DNA of 64,000 bases from Heloderma charlesbogerti (lineage: Eukaryota > Chordata > Lepidosauria > Squamata > Helodermatidae). The notes below the pieces were generated by a model that saw only the letters and a program-made list of their open reading frames with translations, did not search any database and was not told the DNA's origin. The DNA lies in contig JANEZZ010002061.1 in NCBI GenBank assembly GCA_026122225.1, forward strand, positions 1,612,001-1,676,000, in the 5' to 3' direction. Positions 1 through 10,870 of the stretch are shown here, one piece after another. The first letter of the stretch is position 1. Each line of letters opens with the position of its first letter. A program made the position numbers and the translations under genes.

Positions 1-146
1 ATGTTCTCAAGCCAAAGGCCTCTGGAACAGGATTGGGCCCTCCAGAAGTTGTTGGACTCCAGCTCCAACCAGTGTCGCCAGCTTGGCCAATGGTCAAGTA
101 TTATGGGAGTTGGAGTCCCAACAACATCAGGAGGGCCATAGGTTCC

Positions 147-1089
147 TAGGGATGGATGAAAGTTACGCTTGCTTCGCGGTGGAGGGGAGGCGCTTCGGTT
201 CTCCCCCTGAAGTTCATGTGAGGGGGGGGAGGCGCCCCGCCTCGCCCGGCCAAAATTCAGGCCGGGGGGGAGGCGCCCCATCCCTCGCTGGCGAAATTCA
301 GGCCGGGTAGAAGCACCCCGTCTACCCGGCTGCAAAAAAAAAAGTAAACAAACAAACAAAACACCCACGTGATAGGCTACGTAACGATTTACGTAGCCTA
401 TCACGGCTAGATTTCCAAAGTCAGCCATGATAGGCTACGTAAATCGTCACGTAGCCTATCACGGGTGACTTTGGAAAAAAAAAAAAAGCGCGTACGCAAG
501 TGGCGGCCCCCATAGGGCGCTGCCATTTGCGTTCCTTATTTGGTCCCTGTAGTCTACGTAAAGATTTACGTAGACTACAGCGAAAATAAAGGCAACACAA
601 ATAGCGTTGCCCTTATTTTCGCCGTAGTCTATGTAAATCTTTACGTAGACTACAGGGCCCAAATAAGGAACGCAAATGGTGGCGCCCTATGGGGGCCGCC
701 ATTTGCGTACGCGGTGTTTTTTTTTCAAAGTCAGCCATGATAGGCTACGTGACGATTAACGTAGCCTATCACGGCTGACTTTCGAGATCTAGCCGTGATA
801 GGCTACGTTAATCGTTACGTAGCCTATCACGGGGTTTTTTGTTTTTTTACTTTCCTTTTAATGGTGGCGGCGGCAGCTGGTCGAAAGACCGGCTGCTGCC
901 CCCGCCCCTGACGAAGACCCGCCAAACCGCCGCCGGGACCCGCCGCCGGGAGGGACATTCGTCAAAGGTAAGTCCCATCCTGGGGGGGGGGGCGGGAGGG
1001 GCAGAGAATTTCACCGCCGATTTCGGGGGGTCGAATGTGTTGGCACTCGGCCCCCTGAAGTTTCGGAGAGAAATTCTCCCCCATCCCTA
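147..1089 (+). mobile_element. Palindrome-bearing DNA element, copy 1 (hAT-like, non-autonomous)
   Basis: The ends are TAGGGATG (147) and CATCCCTA (1082-1089), a short terminal inverted repeat of the kind seen in hAT elements. AGGTTCC lies immediately outside both ends (140-146 and 1090-1096), a 7-bp duplication, or 8 bp allowing one mismatch. The flanks inside are G/C-rich and unlike each other; the middle (371-828) is a hierarchical palindrome. A second copy in opposite orientation lies at 5417-6336. No transposase frame exists. Open frames on both strands encode nearly the same peptide (VPVVYVKIYVDY) because the DNA is palindromic, so they are not genes. Confidence 0.7.
371..828. repeat. 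Palindrome of palindromes, copy 1
   Basis: Four near-identical 32-bp palindromes, each running GATAGGCTACGT to ACGTAGCCTATC, sit at 371-402, 429-460, 739-770 and 797-828. Two related palindromes with core TAGTCTACGTAAA lie at about 550-581 and 622-653. All are placed symmetrically about position 600, so the whole 458 bp also folds on itself. Poly-A and poly-T tracts (about 474-487 and 717-725) mark mirror positions. Confidence 0.8.
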
Positions 1090-1295
1090 AGGTTCCCCAC
1101 CGCTGCTCTAGAAGTTCACAGGGAAGGGTTGGAGCTGATGGCCAGCCACTGTTGTTTGTCCTCAGTACTCAGAGGTGTATTGCCTCTAAACATGCATCCC
1201 ATTTAGCTGTTGTGATCAATAGTAACTGGTAAACTTATGCTCTATGAAGATTTCTATAAGATTCATTCTAAAGGCATAGGAGCCCATGAGAAAGA

Positions 1296-1492
1296 TGAAG
1301 GGGCCGCAGGTCAGTGGTAGTCCACACACTTTGCATTCAGAAGGTCCCAGGTTTGATCCCCAGCATCTCCAGGTAGGGCTGGAAAAATTCCTGCCTGAAA
1401 CCCTGGACAGCTGCTGCCAATCAGTGTCAGCAATACTGGGCTAGAAGGACCAATGGCCTGACTAGTATAAGGCAAATTCCTATGTACCTGGC
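1296..1492 (+). mobile_element. tRNA-derived SINE with CR1-like tail
   Basis: The head reads GTCAGTGGTAGTCC (A-box-like) and GGTTTGATCCCC (B-box-like), as in tRNA-derived SINEs. The body (CTGCCTGAAACCCTGGA, GCTGCTGCCAATCAG) recurs at 11563-11745 and 29130-29262. The 3' part resembles CR1 3' ends (CTAGAAGGACCAATGG). Confidence 0.65.
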
Positions 1493-2690
1493 AACCTCAA
1501 CATAATCCCAGTCAAATTCACTGACAAGTCAGTAGCCCTTATATATGTTCCAAAAAGCAGCCATGAAAATGGGAAGGTGTGCACCAAACAAGACAGTTTG
1601 CTATTGTCACAAAGCGTAAGAACATTATATTGTTGTGAGATTGGAGGTTTGGCAGGAGAGGATTGATGGAGCCAGGAAGTACTGCTGGCAACAGACCATG
1701 CAAAATTGCCGAGCACCTTCCTTAGGGAAATTACAGATGAACGACCCACAGTGTCTAGGAAATAGCTGGAGACTCCTCTAGGTGAGAACCATTTTGGCAA
1801 AAGGGCATGCCTTTCTCTCTCACTCCACCCTGCACCCTGTGGCCCATTCCAGAATGAATAAGAGCTTTCCTACATGAGGCTGTTAATCCACTGTATCTAC
1901 TTTCGGTTTCATCTCACAATTGAGATTCGAGCTCTACACAAGGAGCTTTTCCTTTTCTGCTTTTCCGTTACATAACCTGTAGGTGAGACTGTGCTATAGT
2001 GGAATAATGTGATTATACAAGTAGGAAAATGTTTTCTTTCACTTTCAGATATAATACTCCATTATCCCCTAGGAAAGTGCTCTTAAAAAATAGAAACAAA
2101 ACTGGAGGGCAACGTTATTGTCAGAAGAACCTGTAAACAACCATGAACAAGGAACGATGAGTGCACAATAAATGCCTCATATAGAAATGCTCTACATTGT
2201 AGTCTAGTGTCTGCAAAGGAAACAAAAGATATACTGCAGTTGACAGACACACAGGATCAAACTACATGTTACATTAATTGTGTAGCATGTAGCTGAGGTT
2301 AATCTCACTCTCTTTTTTTTACTCCAGAGTAAGTGTGTACACATCCAATTCAGACTGGGACCAGCATGCACCAGGAAGTGAGGATTAAACCTCCCTCCAC
2401 TGTTTTTTCTGTAAGGGGGGGGGAGTTAAAAAAAAAGTCTCCATTGACACCAGTGGAGACCTCCCCGTTTTTTAAAGCCCTGCATGGGTGGGGCAGATTT
2501 GGGGGAAAACGGTTTGTATGTGTGGGGAGGTTTAATCTTCCTCTCCCAGTACTCCTGCTCTACATATCCTCAGCTACAGGCTACTAGGATGTTGGAGGAA
2601 TCCATCCAGAGCTTTCAGAAGCTCAGCTGAAAGACTCTGGCTCACTTACCTTTGAGCTGGCCAGCCTTGGTCTGTATCGAGTCAGACCAC
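1493..2690. other. No recognisable gene; unassigned intergenic DNA
   Basis: No splice-flanked frame, RNA gene or full repeat is recognised. A G-run and A-run mark 2416-2440. A 106-codon minus frame at 1480-1800 has no recognisable motif. Confidence 0.4.
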
Positions 2691-2711
2691 CTCATGGGTT
2701 TTTGGTTTTGT

Positions 2712-2846
2712 TTTTCTTAAAATGGCCATTTGTGCAAATCGCAGCCATAATATGCTTAATTTGCAATTTGCGCAAATTGCAGGTGCAATTTGCGCAAATT
2801 GCACAGATTGTGGCTGCAGTTTGCATAAAAGGTGATTTTAAGGGAC
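2712..2846. mobile_element. Short hairpin MITE
   Basis: The outer arms are CTTAAAATGGCC (about 2717) and GGTGATTTTAAG (about 2831), with GCAGCCATA / TGTGGCTGC further in. Two inner palindromes GCAATTTGCGCAAATTGC lie in tandem at about 2764-2801. Frames on both strands again give related peptides, as expected of a hairpin. Confidence 0.55.
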
Positions 2847-2989
2847 ACCCCCCCGCCCCGAGAAAGTTACCAGATTTTGGGAAAACATGCAGCTTGGCTT
2901 GCAAATGCAAGCCAAGCCAGGGGCTCTGGGGAAATCCAGCGAGCCCCCAAAGGGCCAGATTTCCCCACGACAGCCATCCCTATGTGTAG

Positions 2990-4100
2990 TCTGACCCACA
3001 GAGAGCTGAGTTTGGGCTCTATCTTAGGGTGCTGATCCTCTCCATAGGACTAGGTAGGCTGTAGTCTTGCGGGATCCCTTTTGTTTTCCACGAGAATCTT
3101 GAGGTTCATCAGTCGAACCCAAATACAAAATAATGGCTCAGAAAGGTGCCCAGAAAACTGAGGAACGCTTCTGAGCACATGCTCAGCCCAGGAATTTGTT
3201 TTTGGTACCAGAACAGGAGCTTGTGCACAAATCCATTCATACACACATCTATTCCTGTTTTCCCCCAAGCTTTCTGGATATCAGCAGGACTGTAGGTGGA
3301 AGAAAGGGCTTTTTGTTGTTGCTTTTGTGAAACCACTGGGAGCCAGAAAAACCCTTGGTGACCTACTGCAAACCACCTAGTGATCTACCAGTAGATTCTG
3401 ATCTATCTTCTGTCTGTCCTGCCCTGTGTTGCAGGAGCTGTGAACTTTAGCTGTCTGTTGGAGTGTTTAAGATGCCTATGCTCGCCCTATACATTTGTAA
3501 ATAAACGTAAATATTACAAAACATGGCAATAAGCCTCCAATGTGAAACCAAGTCCAAGTAAGTGAAGCACCCTTGGAACGTCTCACCTCTCGGAGAAGTG
3601 GAGTGGGCGTAACAACACTGGTTTCTTGCTATTTAGAAACCAGGCAATTGCGACCTCACTCTTTTGTGCTGGACTATGTTGTACAGAATATGATTATAAC
3701 TTATAGCTACATAACAGAAAGGAACGATGCACCAGACATTAAAAGAAGTGAATCCTCTGGCTACCAAGCACCACTTTATCTCAAATATTTATTCCATTAG
3801 TTAAGGGCCTGGCAAGTCTTCCTTGCAGTTTTACGGCTCTTCTCCTCGTACAGCAGCAGAATGCCTTGTGCTGTGGGAATGCTTATCCCACCGAGTATGA
3901 CCTCAGAATGTATTTCAATATCATCGCGCAGGACTCGCTGTGAAACCATGTGATAGACCACATTAAAACAATCCAAAGCAGAGATGACAAGATCCATTAG
4001 CTCATGTATAGTAATCATCACCCTTGCCAGAAAGCCTGGACTCTCATCATTTTGCTTGATCTTTCCACACTCATCTTCCATTTCCCAAAGAGAAGCAGAG
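2990..4100. other. No recognisable gene; unassigned DNA
   Basis: Only short frames without motifs are present. Nothing here supports an exon, RNA gene or named repeat. Confidence 0.35.
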
Positions 4101-4108
4101 GGAAATAC

Positions 4109-4301
4109 ACAGTGGAGGCTGGTGGCTCCAATGTCAGTGGGGTGGTGAATTCGTTCCGGGTTTCAGTCAGAACTCTAAAGGAGCTACTCTTTAGAGCTCC
4201 TTTACTGCCTTGGATAGCTCCTTTCGAGTTCTGACTGGTTCTGACTACAACCCAGAGAGGATTCATCGTACACACTGACATAGGAGCCACCAGCGTCTAC
4301 T
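4109..4301. mobile_element. hAT-like MITE (family 1) with perfect 8-bp duplication
   Basis: The element is palindromic, with arms starting ACAGTGGAGGCTGGTGGC and their complement. GGAAATAC flanks it exactly at 4101-4108 and 4302-4309. Eight-bp duplications are typical of hAT elements. Related copies lie at 11357, 28905 (half), 40778, 57885 and 58345 (half). Confidence 0.75.
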
Positions 4302-4425
4302 GGAAATACATGCCACCCCTAGGTGCCCCAGTGGTCTGGCAAAGTCACTGTCACCACTGGCATCCTTGGCCCACTACTGATCCCTGTCCAGGGTCCCCTT
4401 AAAAAAAATATTCTGACCCAGCACT

Positions 4426-4783
4426 TAGGGTGGCCATGTGTCCTCTTTTACAGAGAACAGTCCTCTGTTTGAAGGTGTCCTCTATTTCAAGGGTTGTCCT
4501 GTCAAATTCCCAGTTTAAAGATAAAGGACCCTAAGAACTGTTGCCCATCAACAGCACCTGAACAGCAGACTGAACAGCCAGGCACACAGCTCACCTGCTC
4601 ACAGTTTCCTTCTCCCCATGAGCGGTACAGTATTTCTACTTAAATTATAATCATAATGTCTAAATTTGCACCTATGCATATAAATTAGTGTCTGCCAATT
4701 TTATGGAAACCACTGTCCTCTTTTGGCCTCTGTTTTGGTGATGCGTTTTCTCTTTTTTTGATGATTCCTAAGCGGCCACCCTA
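4426..4783 (+). mobile_element. hAT-like element (family 2), 358 bp
   Basis: Termini are TAGGGTGGCC (4426-4435) and GGCCACCCTA (4774-4783). The flanking 8-mers are CCAGCACT (4418-4425) and CCAGCATT (4784-4791), one mismatch. The interior repeats TGTCCTCTTTT-type motifs. No coding capacity. Related sequence lies at 56217-56612 (+), 7868-8075 (-) and perhaps 29005-29130. Confidence 0.75.
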
Positions 4784-5034
4784 CCAGCATTCCAAGCAGT
4801 GCCAGGTGGCAGGATCTGGGCACCATTTTGCTTTCCCACAATACTCTGAGCTGCAATTCTGGGGCATTGTGGGAAATTACAGGATGGCTACACCCAGCTG
4901 CCCAGCATTCCTTGGAGCACAGCCACAGCAGCTAAGTAAGCTCACTGGGAGCCCACTGGCAGAGATCACTTTGCCCACCGCCCCCGCAAACTTGGAGCCA
5001 GCCCTAGTCCTGTAGTCAGGATAGACTGTAAATG

Positions 5035-5220
5035 AGGGGACCTTATATATATTTGGAATATTCGGCACTTTAGAGACTGACAGATTTACTGTGGAACAAG
5101 CATTCATGGAGAAGAGCCCGCTTCGTTTTATGCCACAATAAATCTATTAGTCTTTAAGGTGCCACAAGACTCCACTTTTGTTTTTGCTCTTTCAGACTAA
5201 CGCAGCTACCCCTCTAGAAT
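5035..5220. repeat. Interspersed repeat, family not identified
   Basis: CTTTAGAGACTGACAG (about 5070) is roughly the inverse of CTATTAGTCTTTAAGG (about 5145), followed by TGCCACAAGACTCC and CAGACTAACGCAGCTACC. I know these phrases as repetitive in reptile genomes but cannot name the family with confidence. Confidence 0.45.
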
Positions 5221-5416
5221 TCTGAACAGGGTGTTTGTTCACTTGAGCATAGCCAAAAAAGAGGAAATGCATTGAGAGAGGAAAAAAGAGGACAGAGATT
5301 TGCATAAAATGGGCATATGCAAATTTATGTGCATATTTAGAAAGAATGACTATGATTTAAATAGCAATACTATGCACCCCTCCATAGTGGGGAAGACTGT
5401 GACCACAGAATCATAG

Positions 5417-6336
5417 TAGGGATGGGGGAGAATTTCTCCCCGAAACTTCGGGGGGCCGAGTGCCAATGCATTCGGTCCTCTGAAGGTTGTTCGGGGAGAA
5501 ATTCTCTGTCCCCCCGCCCCCCCCAGGATGGGACTTACCTTTCACGAATGTCGCTCCTGGCGGCGGGTCCCGGCGGCGGTTTGGCAGGTCTTCGTCAGGG
5601 GCGGGGGCGGCAGCCGGTCTTTCGACCGGCTGCCGCTGCCACCATTACAAGAAAAGTTTTTTAAAAAATGCACCTTTGATAGGCTACGTAACGATTTACG
5701 TAGCCTATCATGGCTAGATTTGCAAAGTCAGCTGTGATAGGCAACGTTAATTGTCACGTAGCCTATCACGGGTGACTTAAAAAAAAAAAAAAAAGTGCGT
5801 ACGCTAATGGCAGCCCCCATAGGGAGCCACCATTCGCGTTCCTTATTTGGTCCCTGTAGTCTACGTAAAGATTTACGTAGACTACGGTGAAAATAAGGGC
5901 AACGCGTGCATTGCCCTTATTTTCGCCATAGTCTACGTAAATCTTTATGTAGACTACAGGGACCAAATAAGGAACGCGAATGGGGGCCCCCCATGGGGGC
6001 TGCCATTAGCGTACACGTTTTTGTTTTTTTTTTAAATCACCCATGATAGGCTACGTGACGATTAACGTTGCCTATCACGGCTGACTTTGCAAATCTAGCC
6101 GTGATAGGCTACGTAAATCGTTACGTAGCCTATCACGGGGCTTTTTTTTTTTTTTTACTTTTCTTTTGAAGTTTGCGGCCGGGGAGACGGGGCGCTTCTC
6201 CCCGGCCTGAATTTCGGCCGGGCGAGGCGGGAAGCCTCCCCCCCCCCGGCCTGAACTTCGGGGGGAGAACTGAAGCGCCTCCCCCCCACCGCGAAGCAAG
6301 CTGCAAGACTAGGTAAGTGACTTTCGTACATCCCTA
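5417..6336 (-). mobile_element. Palindrome-bearing DNA element, copy 2 (inverted)
   Basis: Ends are TAGGGATG (5417) and CATCCCTA (6329-6336). The left flank matches the reverse complement of the right flank of copy 1 (mirrored GCAGCCGGTCTTTCGACC at about 5610 and the GAGAAATTCTC motifs), and the right flank mirrors the left flank of copy 1. The central palindrome is 5678-6134. No convincing target duplication was found. It lies at the 3' end of a minus-strand CR1: CAGAATCATAG on its left looks like the extreme CR1 tail and CR1 coding sequence starts on its right. Confidence 0.65.
5678..6134. repeat. Palindrome of palindromes, copy 2
   Basis: This has the same plan as copy 1: GATAGGCTACGT...ACGTAGCCTATC units at both outer ends, TAGTCTACGTAAA units inside, and a centre GGGCAACGCGTGCATTGCCC near 5908. 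Small differences from copy 1 are scattered through both arms. Confidence 0.8.
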
Positions 6337-7699
6337 TTAACAGTCAGGAAGTTTTTCCTGATGTTCAGCTGGAATCTGGCTTCCTGTAACTTGAGCCCAT
6401 TCTTCCATGTCCTGCACTCTGGGATGATCGAGAAGAGATCCCGGCCTTCCTCTCTGTGACAACCTTTCAAGTACTTGAAGAGCGCTATCATATCTCCCCT
6501 CAGTCTTCTCTTCTCAAGGCTAAGCATGCCCAGTTCTTTCCGTCTCTCTTCATAGGGCTTTGTTTCCAGTCCCCTGATCATCTTTGTTGCCCCCTCTGAA
6601 CACTCTCCAGTTTGTCTGCATCCTTCTTAAAATGTGGTGCCCAGAACTGGACACAGTACTCCAGATGAGGCCTAACCAGTGCTGAGTAGAGGGGAACTAG
6701 TACTTCCAGGGATTTGGAAGCTATGCTTCTATTAATGCAGCCCAAAAGAGCATTGGCCTTTTTTGCAGCCACATCATATTGTTGGCTCCTATTCAGCTTG
6801 TGATCTACAACAATTCCAAGATCCTTCTTGCTTGTCGTACTGTTGAGCCACGTATCCCCCATCTTATAACTGTGCATTTGGTTTCTTTTTCTTAGGTGCA
6901 GAACTTGGCATTTATCCCTATTAAATTTCATTCTGTTGCTTTCTGCCCAGTGCTCCAGTCTATCAAGATCACTTTGAATTTTGTTTCTGTCTTCCAGCGT
7001 ATTAGCTATCCCTCTCAATTTTGTGTCATCTGCACATTTGATCAGCATTCCCTGCACCTCCTCCTCCAAGTCATTCATAAAAATGTTGAAGAGCACTGGG
7101 CCCAGGACTGAGGCCTGCGGTACTCAGCTCGTTACCTCTCCCCAGTTGGAGAAGATCCCATTGAGAAGCACTCTTTGAGTCCAATTCTGTAGCCAACTGT
7201 GGATCCACCAGATCATCGTTTCATCTAGCCCACTTTGAGCTAGTTTGCTCATCAGGACATCATGGGGCACTTTGTCGAAAGCTTTGCTGAAGTCGAGGTA
7301 TATGATATTTATGGCATTCTCACAGTCCACAAGGGAGGTTACTTGATCAAAAAATGAGATCAGATTCGTCTGGCAGGATTTGTTCTTGACAAATCCATGT
7401 TGGCTTTGAGTAATCACTGCATTGTTTTCAAAGTGCTTCCAGATGGATTGCTTTATCATCTGCTCCAGAATTTTCCCAGGGATTGATGTCAGACTGACTG
7501 GTCTGTAGTTCCCAGGTTCCTCCTTTTTACCCTTTTTGAAGATAGGGACAACATTAGCCCTCCTCCAGTCATCTGGCACTTCCCCCGTCCTCCATGATTT
7601 CTCAAAGAGAATAGACAGTGGTTCTGAGAGTTCTTCTGCCAGTTCCCTTATTACTCTAGGATGCAGTTCATCTGGCCCTGGAGATCTGAACTCATTCAA
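6309..7699 (-). pseudogene. CR1 ORF2 reverse transcriptase remnant
   Basis: In the CR1 family this protein copies the element RNA at a nicked chromosomal target. Visible motifs in order are SPGPDELHPRVIREL, NYRPVSLTS, YLDFSKAFDKVPHDVL (catalytic aspartate motif A), then a stop at about 7121-7123, then VLGP-type sequence, CADDTKL (motif C, with C where F or Y is usual), and the C-terminal KPYEERRKELGMLSLEKRR. One in-frame stop and a frameshift near 6580 break it. It has no N-terminal endonuclease because of truncation. It is not functional. Confidence 0.85.
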
Positions 7700-7868
7700 A
7701 GTAATTCAGTGTTCCTTGACCATATGCCTATCGTTCTCAAGCTGCAACCCTGCCCCTTCAGGCTGTACTTCGCCTTTGCCAGGGGACTCATAGACCCCCT
7801 TTTGGGAGAAGACTGAGCCAAAGTAGGAATTGAGCACCTCTGTCTTTTCTTTGTCATCTGTTAAGAGA
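6337..7868 (-). mobile_element. CR1 LINE, 5'-truncated and decayed
   Basis: Reading the minus strand from 7868 to 6337 gives the CR1 ORF2 reverse transcriptase through its C-terminus. The 5' end is truncated, and the 3' end is disrupted by the palindromic element. Beyond 7868 lies a fragment related to the 4426 element. Confidence 0.85.
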
Positions 7869-8075
7869 TGACCAGGTGACCTGCATGCCTGGCTGCCTGC
7901 TCAGTCTGCTGTCCAGGTACTAATTCTCGATGAACAACTTCATGGCCCCTGCGCTCCCTCCTTTGTAGGGTTATTTATCTTTAAACTGGACTTTGACAGG
8001 ACAGCTCTTCAAACGATGCCTTCAGATAGATGACTGTCCTCTATAAAGTAGGACATGTGGCCAACCTAACAGAAC
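7868..8075 (-). mobile_element. Fragment of hAT-like family 2
   Basis: Reverse-complement phrases match the 4426 and 56217 copies: TTTAAACTGGACTTTGACAG, GACTGTCCTCTATAAAG and GGACATGTGGCCAACCTA. Confidence 0.5.
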
Positions 8076-8090
8076 CAACACACTGACACC

Positions 8091-8336
8091 CAGTGTGGTG
8101 TAGTGGCTAGAGTGCTGGACTGGGAGTCGGGAGATCTGGGTTCTAGTCCCCACTCGGCCATGGAAGCTCACTGGGTGACTTTGGGCCAGTCACTGCCTCT
8201 CAGCCCAACCTGCCTCACAGGATTGTTGTTGTGAGGATAAAATGGAGAGGAGGAGGATTATGTACGCCGCCTTGGCTTCCTTAAGGAAGGGAAAAGGCAG
8301 GATATTAATAAATAAATAAATAAATAAATAAATCCT
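8091..8336 (+). mobile_element. Squamate tRNA-derived SINE
   Basis: A-box-like TAGTGGCTAGAGTG and B-box GGGTTCTAGTCCCC are followed by the conserved body CTCACTGGGTGACTTTGGGC, GTTGTGAGGATAAAATGG and an (AAAT)n tail at 8309-8334. Other copies are at 55250-55485 and 50500-50800, with a tail piece at 29262-29397. Confidence 0.8.
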
Positions 8337-8544
8337 TGATAGCATAGAAAAGATTAACAAAAAACAAACAAACAACTGTGTAAGTCTCTATCAGTGCTTT
8401 GCTCTGTCCAATTGGGGGAGAGGGAGAAATAATTTTCAGTCCTTAATCTGCCTGCCTCCTTAGGCCTACTCCCTATCTGGGGCAGCCAGAAGCAAAGGAT
8501 TCCAGGGGCTCTGGGGTTTATTGGCTGCAAAAAGAACATCTATT

Positions 8545-8725
8545 TCATTTCATTTTCATTTAATTTATTATATTTCTATACCGCCCCATAGCCAAAACCC
8601 TCTGGGCAGTTCACAAAAATTAAAAACCATTAAAATACATTATATAAAATATAAAAAACCATTCACATAATGACATAAAACAAGTAACACAACAACAACA
8701 ACATATATCTAAAACAAATAGAACA
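8545..8725 (-). mobile_element. L2-like LINE 3' fragment
   Basis: The minus-strand 3' end ends in an A/T-rich tail. The diagnostic phrase TTTCTATACCGCCCCATAGC is shared with copies at 10676, 12200 and 41300, and in plus orientation at 16856. Confidence 0.6.
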
Positions 8726-9261
8726 GAAAAGGGGTGTCCTCTCATGTTCTAACCATATTTGTCCAGAAAATCTTGAATGTGTATGTCTGAAGGAAGCTAA
8801 TCTTATTATGGGTTGCATCCTGAAAGGTGCTTAAGCCCCTTCAGGATGAAGGGCTTTGTTTTGGGTGCTACTTGGATCCCTCCAGCGCTGTGCAGATTTA
8901 GACACTGAAATTATAGGCCTTCTTCCTGCTGCTTCTTACATCTCATGTGATTTTAGCTTTCCAAGGGAGGCTTAGCTTCCAGGTGTTTCTCACAGCTGTT
9001 CCTGCACGCCAAAGAGAAACTGGGTGTGATGGGGAAAGAACTGATTCAATTATTCTATTTGGTGGGGATGGGGTGTGTCGGGGAGAGAGATTTCTTCAGA
9101 TTTTTCCCTGCAATACTCTGGGCAATTTCCTTGGGATTTCCTAAGGAAAGTTTCCTTAGGATGCAAAAGGAGCTCATCCTGAAAGTATTAAGTACTATCA
9201 GTTCGCAGGTCATATCCAGTGGTATAGTGGTAAATTTTGACGAGCCTGATCTCATTATGAC

Positions 9262-9696
9262 AGTGTGTATATACATGTGGATAGGGAGAAATTTTTCTCC
9301 CTCTGTCATGATACTAGAACCTAACGGGGTCATCCCATGAAGCTGACTGGTGAGAGATTCAGGACAGATAAAAGGGAGGGTTTCTTCACATAACACATAA
9401 CTATGGAATTCACTTCCACAAGATGTAGTGATGGCCACCAATTTGGATGGCTTTAAAAGGGGGTTAGATAAATTCCTGGAGGAGAAGGCTATCAATGGCT
9501 TCTAGTCCTGATGGTTATGTGTTGCCTTCGGTATCAGAGGCAGTATGCCTATGTATGCCAGTTGATGGGGAACATGGGCAGGAGGGTGCTGCTGCACTTA
9601 TATCCTGGTTGTGGGTTTCCTATGGAAAGCTAGTTAGATGCTATGTGAACAGAGTGCTGGACTGGATGGACCCCCTGGTCTGATCCAGTGTCATAA
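9262..9696 (+). mobile_element. CR1 LINE 3' end
   Basis: The plus-strand sequence is homologous to the minus-strand CR1 at 27462-28115: GTCATCCCATGAAGCTGA, TTTCTTCACATAACACA, GATGGCTTTAAAAGGGGG, then the 3' UTR ending near GGTCTGATCCAGTGTCA. The same subfamily flanks BovB G at 36410-38400. Confidence 0.8.
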
Positions 9697-10309
9697 ATTA
9701 CTCAAGATGAGTGATAAGCAGCAGCTAGCATTAGTCATTAAATAGTCCATGGCCAAGAAGCCAAGAGTATCAGACCAAAGCCAAGGAAAATAAAACCAGA
9801 TATAGGGACATGCTGAAGAACAGTCGGAGTCATTCTGGGTTCGAGAATAGTCAGAGCCGGGTCCAGGAACTGGCAGGGACGTTTTCTGCTATGGATTTGC
9901 ATAAACAGTTGCTTCCAGCCCCTGAACTGGGTTTGAGGCTTGTCTTTTATGCAGAGGCTGACTTATAGGTGAGGCCAGCTGGGGTGAGCTGCAGACATCT
10001 TCCGCCTGCCCGTGCGCTGAGCTCCTGCCTAAATACTCTCAGGCTGAGGCGTTCTGTGTCCTCCTCCATCCCAAACGGAGGCACGATATCCAGGGGCTCT
10101 TCTTATGTTCTTATGCGGGTACACGCACACAAAAGGGCAGCAATACATTGCATAATACCCAATTTATTTGGCTCAGCATGGTTGCAATCCTATGCATAGC
10201 CACCTGGGAGTAAGCTCCAGCGAACTCAGTGTTTTTTTCTGACTGCATAGGTTCAACTCGTAAAACACATTGAGTCATTTTTACCCCTAGCTACTGTGAG
10301 GATTGAGAG
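9697..10309. other. Unassigned DNA with a partial MITE
   Basis: 10183-10255 begins GGTTGCAATCCTATGCAT and ends GACTGCATAGG, resembling one MITE family seen elsewhere in the window. The rest is unrecognised. Confidence 0.35.
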
Positions 10310-10608
10310 CCTCGTGTGGTGTGGCACAGAGTGGTAGGTGGCAGTATTGCAACCGAAACTCTCCCCACGACCTGAGTTCGATCCCAGAAGCTGGGTCCCA
10401 GGTAGCTGGCTCAGGTTGACTCAGCCTTCCATCCTTCCGAGGTCGGTAAAATGAGCACCCAGCTTGCTGGGGGAAAGGTAGTTATGACTAGGGAAGGCAA
10501 TGGCAAACCACCCCGCTACAGTCTGCCTTGAAAACGCCAGCATAAGCGGAGTCCCTCTAGGAGTCAGCAATGACTCGGTGCTTGCACAGGAGGAACCTTT
10601 CCTTTCCT
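10310..10608 (+). mobile_element. tRNA-derived SINE, second squamate type
   Basis: B-box-like GAGTTCGATCCC is followed by GCTCAGGTTGACTCAGCC, GAGGTCGGTAAAATGAG, GAAGGCAATGGCAAACCACC and a tail GAGTCAGCAATGACTCGG. The tail resembles the BovB/Sauria tail GAGTCGGACACGACTG but is more diverged. Confidence 0.7.
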
Positions 10609-10675
10609 ACTGTGAGGACTGCAGCTAAACTCAGACATTTTTGGGAAGTCTTTGGTGGTGGTGGGGATTGGAAAG

Positions 10676-10870
10676 ATTCATTCATTCATTTCATTTCTAT
10701 ACCGCCCAATAGCCGAACCTCTCAGCAGTTCACAAAAATTAAAACCAAACGGCACACAATAAAACAATTTAAAATATATAGAACATTAAAACCACAATAT
10801 GACAATACAACCACAATAAAGCCTAGCAGCAGTGCAGGGATTTAAAATACAGATTTAAAACAGCAAAGCT
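10676..10870 (-). mobile_element. L2-like LINE 3' fragment
   Basis: The phrase TTTCTATACCGCCCAATAGC is followed by an A-rich stretch. It is the same family as 8545-8725. Confidence 0.6.

Larger units (their letters stand above)
24..1116. mobile_element. hAT-like MITE, split by the palindromic element
   Basis: Positions 24-66 and 106-146 are imperfect inverted arms (both contain the GGCCCTCC / GGAGGGCC and GTTGTTGGACTCC motifs) typical of short hAT-derived MITEs. The right end is interrupted at 146 by the 943-bp element and resumes at about 1097 with CCCACCGCTGCTC. It is therefore the older of the two insertions. Family assignment rests on pattern only. Confidence 0.5.

Noticed and set aside
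459..740. Opposed frames encoding nearly the same VPVVYVKIYVDY peptide
   Set aside because: They result from reading both arms of a palindrome; the same occurs at 5766-6035. There is no promoter, splice or start context.
1296..1360. Possible tRNA gene
   Set aside because: A-box and B-box are present, but the body and tail are those of a SINE and no tRNA cloverleaf can be drawn. The same applies at 8100, 10320, 11566 and 13459.
9055..9495. 146-codon minus-strand frame
   Set aside because: It is antisense to the plus-strand CR1 3' end and its unassigned flank.
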